From UKL13-2 sp043773745 (GTDB lineage Bacteria; Pseudomonadota; Gammaproteobacteria; Burkholderiales; Usitatibacteraceae): a stretch of DNA of 64,000 bases. The position numbers and the translations under genes were made by a program. The DNA is taken from NCBI GenBank assembly GCA_043773745.1, contig JAYVEV010000033.1:99802-163801 (forward strand), read 5' to 3'. The notes beneath the pieces are model-generated. The model searched no databases. It had not been told where the DNA came from and saw nothing but the letters and a program-made list of their open reading frames with translations. Below are positions 63,016 to 64,000 of this stretch, piece by piece (within the stretch, counting starts at the first letter, position 1; every line of letters starts with the position of its first letter).

Positions 63016-64000
63016 ATGACGGATGATTTTTCAGCAGAGCAAAAGAAATACCTCGAAGGTTTTTTCGCGGGGCAAGGCATTGCGCGCGCCGCAAAACCAG
63101 CGATAGGAACGGCGGCCAGCTCAATACCTGCCGGCCCGGCAGCCATTCACCATCAGGCCCGCGCCAACACCATTGCCGCCGGCGGCAAGCTGGTTGCCGA
63201 GGAGGAAGCAAAAGCCAAAAAAGACCCTTTCGATATGTGGGACGAGATCAACGCGGCGGCGGCGGAAAAGAGGTTTCCCAAGGGCACTGATGTATTTCTA
63301 TGGAAATATCACGGCATTTTTTATGTCGCGCCGGCCCAAAACAGCTTTATGTGTCGCATGCGCATTCCGGGTGGCCAGATGTCAGCGCACCAGCTTCACG
63401 CGGTCGCCGTCCTGGCCGAAAAATATGCCGGTGGCTACGCCCATGTAACCACCCGCGCGAACCTGCAAATCCGTGAAATTGCTGCGAAAAATCCACCGCA
63501 TATTTTGACTGGCCTGGCCGATGCGGGGCTCACTTCGCGCGGCGCGGGTGCCGATAATATTCGCAATATCACCGGCTCACCCACCGCCGGTATTGATGCA
63601 CAGGAGCTGATTGATACCCAACCGCTGTGCCATGCCATGCATCACTACATCCTGAATCACCGCGAGCTGTTCGGCCTGCCGCGAAAATTCAATATCGCTT
63701 TCGACGGCGGTGGAAAAGTATCGTGCGTGGATGACACCAACGATATTGGTTTTTATGCGGTCAAAATTGGTGAAGGCAAAGCCGTTCCAGCGGGCATATA
63801 TTTCCGCATGCGTCTGGGCGGCATCACCGGCCATAAGGATTTCGCGCAGGATGAGGGCGTGGTGCTGCGCCCCAATGAATGCATCAAGGTGGCGGATGCC
63901 GTCTTGAAGGTTTTTATCGAGCACGGTGATCGCACCAATCGCAGCAAAGCCCGCATGAAATATGTGCTCGATAAACTTGGGCACGAAGCATTTATGAACC
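63016..64000 (+). CDS. nirA: NirA-type ferredoxin-dependent nitrite reductase, N-terminal part (cut by window end)
   Basis: The frame opens at the ATG at 63016 and runs to the end without a stop, about 328 codons. Residues 1-60 are variable; then the first ferredoxin-like substrate domain (VFLWKYHGIFYVAPAQNSFMCRMRIPGG near 96-123) and THVTTRANLQIRE-type siroheme-neighbour motif (HVTTRANLQIRE near 144-155) and NIRNITGSP near 188-196 follow. The C-terminal cysteines for siroheme/[4Fe-4S] lie outside the window. Reduces nitrite to ammonium; completes the pathway. Confidence 0.9.
   Translation, partial: MTDDFSAEQKKYLEGFFAGQGIARAAKPAIGTAASSIPAGPAAIHHQARANTIAAGGKLVAEEEAKAKKDPFDMWDEINAAAAEKRFPKGTDVFLWKYHGIFYVAPAQNSFMCRMRIPGGQMSAHQLHAVAVLAEKYAGGYAHVTTRANLQIREIAAKNPPHILTGLADAGLTSRGAGADNIRNITGSPTAGIDAQELIDTQPLCHAMHHYILNHRELFGLPRKFNIAFDGGGKVSCVDDTNDIGFYAVKIGEGKAVPAGIYFRMRLGGITGHKDFAQDEGVVLRPNECIKVADAVLKVFIEHGDRTNRSKARMKYVLDKLGHEAFMN

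Overview
The window looks like chromosome of an environmental betaproteobacterium, most likely Burkholderiales or a near relative. This rests on a zinc-finger (zf-CHCC) gene directly before waaF, the DarP-Mog pair, a gspC-to-gspN type II secretion operon, a TakP-like TRAP transporter, and moderate GC by eye (not counted). No rRNA, tRNA, CRISPR array or insertion sequence was recognised. The assignment is inference; no database was searched.

Layout. (1) 1-2179, minus strand: a DUF3570 protein (cut by the window edge), a DUF4266 mini-lipoprotein ending in Gly-Cys-Gly-Cys, and a secreted cytochrome c / Ig-like / FG-GAP fusion. (2) 2561-7054: TRAP small and large permeases on plus, the TakP-like binding protein on minus, with an M15 peptidase between. 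(3) 7123-16500: housekeeping and lipid genes (pmbA, darP, mog, two lipolytic enzymes, adenylate cyclase, zf-CHCC, waaF, DUF1684, cupin). (4) 16605-24562, minus: a molybdenum-hydroxylase island with two IorA/IorB-like pairs, a lipoprotein hydrolase, XdhC and a MocA-like cytidylyltransferase. (5) 24816-38776, plus: an NTF2-like protein, a family-5 solute-binding protein and gspCDEFGHIJKLMN; its GspE lacks the usual zinc tetracysteine motif. (6) 38770-41268: a YheT-type hydrolase and a phosphomannomutase/phosphoglucomutase.

(7) 41269-52120: a partial exopolysaccharide export locus on minus (EpsL-like barrel, Wza-like exporter, Wzc-like tyrosine kinase, VpsP-like protein, FecR protein, O-antigen ligase). 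Broken fcl and wecA copies lie upstream, and a dispersed, partly tandem repeat family flanks the locus on both sides. (8) 52103-54193: lexA with its own LexA box, thymidine kinase, a hypothetical protein and a short sirohydrochlorin chelatase. (9) 54337-64000, plus: nitrate assimilation. An ANTAR regulator (NasT) precedes a 318-base leader holding a very strong intrinsic terminator, then nrtA-nrtB-nrtC/D-nasA-cobA-FAD reductase-nirA (cut by the window end).

How the genes fit together. In the nitrate operon NrtABC import nitrate, NasA with the FAD protein reduces it to nitrite, and NirA reduces nitrite to ammonium. CobA, and possibly the nearby chelatase, supply the siroheme NirA needs. The leader terminator downstream of an ANTAR gene suggests control by antitermination. 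In the molybdenum island MocA and XdhC probably make and load the cytosine-dinucleotide cofactor for the two IorB-like enzymes. Strongest leads: the nitrate leader, the cytochrome/FG-GAP fusion beside the DUF4266 lipoprotein, the repeat family around the decayed exopolysaccharide locus, and the zinc-less GspE.
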